From assembly GCF_018691265.1 (NCBI RefSeq), contig NW_024881322.1:9537989-9601988 (forward strand): 64,000 nt of DNA, written 5' to 3'. The translations under genes and the position numbers were made by a program. The notes under the pieces were generated by a model. The model searched no databases, was not told where the DNA came from, and saw only the letters and a program-made list of their open reading frames with translations. Origin of the DNA: Tyto alba (lineage: Eukaryota > Chordata > Aves > Strigiformes > Tytonidae). Below are positions 60,690 through 64,000 of this stretch, in pieces (positions within the stretch are counted from its first letter, which is position 1; each line of letters begins with the position of its first letter).

Positions 60690-60787
60690 CTTTCCAAGGG
60701 CTGTCAGAAGATGGAAATCAATGGACTCCCTGTATCTCAGGATTCGGAGGATGCCATCCAAGTACACCTGATCCTTATTAAAACAGC
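60690..60787 (-). CDS. MATCAP2: MATCAP2 coding exon (98 nt)
   Basis: After two bases completing a glycine codon, this exon encodes CFNKDQVYLDGILRILRYRE and SIDFHLLTALGK, ending in phase 0 with donor AAAG|GTGAGC. The acceptor is TTCTAG. The Cys-Phe-Asn-Lys-Asp-Gln-Val-Tyr opening and the helical SIDFHLLTALGK are strongly conserved in the KIAA0895 family as I know it. This is the helical region C-terminal to the metal site. The exon is short and intact, and its phase 2 entry matches the phase 1 end of the upstream exon, which is the key test for the frameshift discussed for that exon. Confidence 0.95.
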
Positions 60788-61308
60788 CTAGAAGGAATCA
60801 AGATACACGGCGCTCTATCAAAGTTTGTTTGAGGCATATTCTCAGAAGCCATTAAGAGCAAAACAATTTTATTTTTAAAAACTAGATATTTATATCCCAG
60901 ACTTTGAAAACCTTCCCAAAGAGTAACCAGAAGGCTATACCTGCTAGCCAGAGAAAGAAATCAAACACAGAAGATGGTGTATGTAAATATCCACACCACT
61001 ATTACATCTCTTGTAATAAACATGAAAGGAGGTCAAACTGGGAGTATGGACTTTTTCACTGTTTTTCAATTCACATTCCCACTTCCAGCAAAAAATACTC
61101 ATTACTGCTTCAGTTTGAAAGTCTTACGGATGTGCATTCACAGCCTTGTTTTCAATAGCAGAAATCCTGCTGCCTCATTTCAGAAAGTGCAGAGTCCCAT
61201 TTCTCCCTTTTGCAATGGTTTTACTCTTTGACATGACAAAGGAGCTCTGTGCATGTTCTGAAAACCTCCCTGAAGTATAAAAACAGAGAAGACAAACAGG
61301 GAACCCAC
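60788..61308 (-). other. MATCAP2: MATCAP2 intron, 521 bp
   Basis: GT-AG intron, unique-looking sequence with no repeat recognised. Confidence 0.9.
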
Positions 61309-61615
61309 CTGGTTGTGATGTGTCAGTCCACCCTCTCTTGGCTCGTACGCAGTAATCCCACCTAGTATTGGGGTCCTTGACAAATTTCCCCACATCCTGG
61401 AAAAGCTGACTGAAGGACATCTGGCTAGCCTGATATACTGTGTAGTAGAGCAGGGCAGCTCTCCAGAGAAAAGGGTCTTTGCGGAACAGGACACTGTGAA
61501 TGCTTGCTAGCCCCTCTTCTGTAGGGTTGATTGGTTTTAATCCATGTTTTCTGCGTCCGTTCCAGTTGCACCAAGGCTGACTGTTGTTGTTAAAACCCCG
61601 AAAATAATGAGTTCC
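61309..61615 (-). CDS. MATCAP2: MATCAP2 catalytic exon with an apparent one-base frameshift
   Basis: This exon opens by completing Gly and encoding THYFRGF, so together with the upstream exon it makes the HEIGTH zinc-binding motif. NNNSQPWCNW follows, then a frame break, then NGRRKHGLKPINPTEEGLAS, a helical stretch (FLWRAALLYYTVYQASQM) and ...RAKRGWTDTSQPG. TEEGLA (61505-61522) is the likely site of the third metal ligand. The break lies at the AAA run (minus strand, 61560-61562): AAC is expected for the Asn of WNG, but AAAC is present. The exon is 307 nt where the phases of the flanking exons require 306. Read literally, translation runs out of frame and stops at TAG 61425-61427. Downstream sequence is otherwise perfectly conserved, so a base-call or assembly error is the more likely cause. 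Confidence 0.92.
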
Positions 61616-62812
61616 TGAAAGGAAAGCAATATGGGACTTAGACCAGTAGCATCTAATGATTAAAAAAAAAATTATAAAATATGGAAGGAGATGCCCATTT
61701 CAGAACTCTGAACTGGTAGGACTGGGCACTGGGAAAAGTGCCAACTTTAGCCTTGTCTACAACAGAGGGTTTTGTCAGAGGTAGATACACAGTGCAATTA
61801 TTCACCTGCTGACTGCAAGTGGCACTCCCAAAAATGCCTAGGGAATACAAATGTTAGCAGGGCTTGAGCTCCCAAATACGTGGAAAGGTATTTACAAAAC
61901 TATCTCACATACTGAATGCCTCCAGCATAGGTGAGGCATTGTAGTGAACAGAAGGAAGGAGAACCAACGTGAGGGGCAGAAATGTTGCCTCTTGAAGTGA
62001 TGAAACAGCTCTACTGTAGCCTTGGAAGACACTATGCCCCCTTACAATATGAGTAACGGTGGTTCAAGGCAATTGCAGGGCTTGTTCTTCAGTTGAAATT
62101 CAGGTACTAGCTAAGTTTATCCAGTTTTCATGTACTTAATTAAAACAGATTCACTGAAAAGTTTGTAGGAATTTTCCACTGGGCTGGGCCAACCTTGTAT
62201 AATGCAAAATCAAGGCAAAATTACACCAGTTTAGCAGTTGCAGGGCAAATCCTTTGTATCTAAAGCATGTCTACATTTGCAAGCAGTGCAGCATAACGGA
62301 TTTGTAAAGTGAAATGGCTGGTGCTAAGGTTGAATGGTCACTCTATTTTTGTTTCCTTTTTTTTTTACTCCAGACTAGCTCTAAATTGCTCTCATGAACA
62401 AAATGACCCTGAGCAGAGACAGCACAAAGGTATGCCCTGGAGCACAGCCTCTGGGCTAGCATCACCTGAAAGGATTACACTTTGCCTGCTCCAGGATTCC
62501 TCTGGCATGTGAACCTCAGTGCAGTAAGTGGGACTAGCTAGTAAACTCACTTCAAAAGCTTGCTCCTGATCTGGCCTAAGATGCTAATGTACATGAACCC
62601 TAGGAATCCTCAAGTGGATTAGCTTCCTTTTACTGCATGCTGCAGTGATAAATAGGTTTCTCCTTCCCTTTAGCACACCTACAGCACATCTTCTTTAGAC
62701 AGGGACACTCCCTCCTTCTGTACACATACAGTGCCTGGCCCATCATTGCAAAATAAATAAGAAGGCATGCAAGTACTCCCCTTTGCCTGAAGAACTGATG
62801 TCATGCTCATAC
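61616..62812 (-). other. MATCAP2: MATCAP2 intron, about 1.2 kb
   Basis: This GT-AG intron (donor GTATGAG, acceptor TTTCAG) interrupts the zinc motif between the two bases-plus-one of its glycine codon. It holds short A and T runs near 61662 and 62358. No exon or mobile element is recognised. Confidence 0.9.
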
Positions 62813-62945
62813 CAATTTCATGTCTCAGCATCCCTTCCAGCCAGTGCTCTCGCGCAGTGGAGATATTGATAGTGAGAGTGGGGCGGCCATTCACCACTGT
62901 CATTGAGGCTCGAGATAGCAGGTCCTCCGTGAGATGGACCACAAT
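62813..62945 (-). CDS. MATCAP2: MATCAP2 coding exon (133 nt) with the first half of the HEIGTH zinc motif
   Basis: This exon encodes IVVHLTEDLLSRASMTVVNG, RPTLTINISTAREHWLEGML and RHEI, plus the first base of Gly. The His-Glu of HEIGTH (62817-62822) supply the first zinc ligand and the general base; the second His is in the next exon. The stretch from LTEDLLSRA to TINIS is the typical pre-motif sheet of DUF1704 proteins, and INIS-TAREHWLEGMLRHEIG is a near-signature of the family. The acceptor is TCTTCAG and the donor ATTG|GTATGA. In a protein of human length (about 520 residues) this exon would begin near residue 289, so the N-terminal microtubule-binding and early catalytic exons lie beyond the right edge of the window. 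Confidence 0.95.
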
Positions 62946-64000
62946 CTGAAGATGAGAGAGTTCAGGTAGCAAAGAGCTCTCTTCTCGCTCTTGTTCCTGC
63001 TTTTTTCCTTTGGCCCTTCCATTATTTCATTTCTCTTTGGACCCTTGCCTTTCACAACTCGTCCTTGCTGCCAGCAATCATCTATGAGAGACGCTTCTGA
63101 CTCCACTCAGCTATCCTAGTCACCTGTGCTGCTGACAAAACCTCAGACCTTAGTGAGACTTAGCACCAGGGTTAAGATAGACAGACACAAGACTGCAAAA
63201 TTTAATACAGAAACACTGACATGATTCGGGCAGTGGGGAACAATCACATGCAGAGCAAATTAGAGAAAATTCAATTTTTTGGACTGTGTCTAATTAGTTC
63301 GGTTTTACTGAGAACTGAAAAATATTAGATAAGCACACACAAATTGTCTAGGTATCTATATACTTAACTGTCTGAAACCTTTTCAGTTGCAATTCTAAAG
63401 CCACAGGCATGAGAGAGGGAAGCACTGTGTACTTTGTTTCCTGATACATGATGCAGACTTGAAATATTATTAAAATACTGGTATGGTTTTATTTTGTTTT
63501 ATACAGGAATGTAGTTCTTTTTTTCCTGTTTTCTCTTGCAAAATTGGTAATCAAAACAAAAACTGCCAGAGGAGGAAATGAATGCACATGGATATGTTTT
63601 GTTATTTGAATTTAAGAAGACATTTTAAACAAATGACTTGGAGGGAGAAGGGAAACACTTTGTTAAAGACTGAGCACTTCTCCCTCTTCACGTAACACCT
63701 AAAGAAACAGTACTGCTCAGAAGAGTACAAAGGAGAGTACCTACAAGACAGAGAATTTTTTTTCATGTCAAAGTTAACAAAAAAGGACCCAGGTATCAAA
63801 GGCATTAACATGACACTTCCCTGTTCTCAAAACCCACCATTCAGTTTAAAGTACAATGGCAAACAATCAGTCCCATAAGACTCGTATTTAACATGCAGGA
63901 AAGGTAAATCCCAAAGCCTTCAGATTTTAAGCACAGATACCACTTGGCTGTATTAAAATCTCCTCAACTGGAGTGAGTATTTTCATAGTATTTTAGATGA
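62946..64000 (-). other. MATCAP2: MATCAP2 intron running off the right edge
   Basis: I searched both strands for a further MATCAP2 exon and recognise none. The open frames here (69 codons at 63602-63811 and 68 codons at 62900-63106, minus strand) have no family resemblance. The sequence is AT-rich and unique-looking. Confidence 0.75.

Noticed and set aside
62900..63106. Possible upstream continuation of MATCAP2 past 62945
   Set aside because: A clear acceptor (TCTTCAG) ends the homology at 62945, and the residues beyond it have no resemblance to the family.

Overview
This window is vertebrate nuclear DNA, almost certainly from a bird and probably a neoavian. The evidence is three fragments of CR1, the dominant avian LINE, a solo LTR of a type I recall as abundant in neoavian genomes, intron-rich coding sequence with very bird-like proteins, and no mammalian SINEs or L1. 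It is intron and intergenic sequence holding parts of two convergent genes. There is no operon, CRISPR array, prophage or other prokaryotic system.

Layout. From position 1 to 47,613 lies the 3' half of EEPD1 on the plus strand, an endonuclease/exonuclease/phosphatase-fold protein linked to replication-fork restart and cholesterol efflux. Six coding exons (20111-20162, 36729-36839, 40017-40151, 41458-41590, 47111-47305, 47414-47613) join in phase into about 274 residues ending in a TGA stop. The N-terminal half, with the helix-hairpin-helix region, must lie upstream of the window. A short 3' UTR with AATAAA follows. Then comes about 6 kb of intergenic DNA. On the minus strand, from 56,799 to beyond the right edge, lies the 3' half of MATCAP2 (KIAA0895/TMCP2), a metallo-tyrosine carboxypeptidase related to the tubulin-detyrosinating enzyme MATCAP. 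Four coding exons are visible (62813-62945, 61309-61615, 60690-60787, 56799-56960, in transcript order), carrying the HEIGTH zinc motif and the TEEGLA motif. The EEPD1 (+) / KIAA0895 (-) tail-to-tail order is the same as I recall on human chromosome 7p14.

The introns hold a long but dead CR1 copy (16860-18398), two older CR1 pieces (5770-6150 and 59768-60085), and a 607-bp solo LTR with a perfect 5-bp target duplication (20519-21125). They also hold a roughly 500-bp pyrimidine hexamer array (35402-35910), a CpG-rich patch (39230-39665), an AT-rich palindromic stretch, and many A-rich simple repeats. There is no evidence that the two genes work together; they are simply neighbours.

The observation most worth checking is a one-base excess in MATCAP2 exon 61309-61615. 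The exon is 307 nt where the splice phases on both sides require 306, and the frame breaks at an AAA run between the two zinc-site motifs. It is either an assembly or sequencing error or a real loss-of-function allele. I found no sign of an undescribed biological system.
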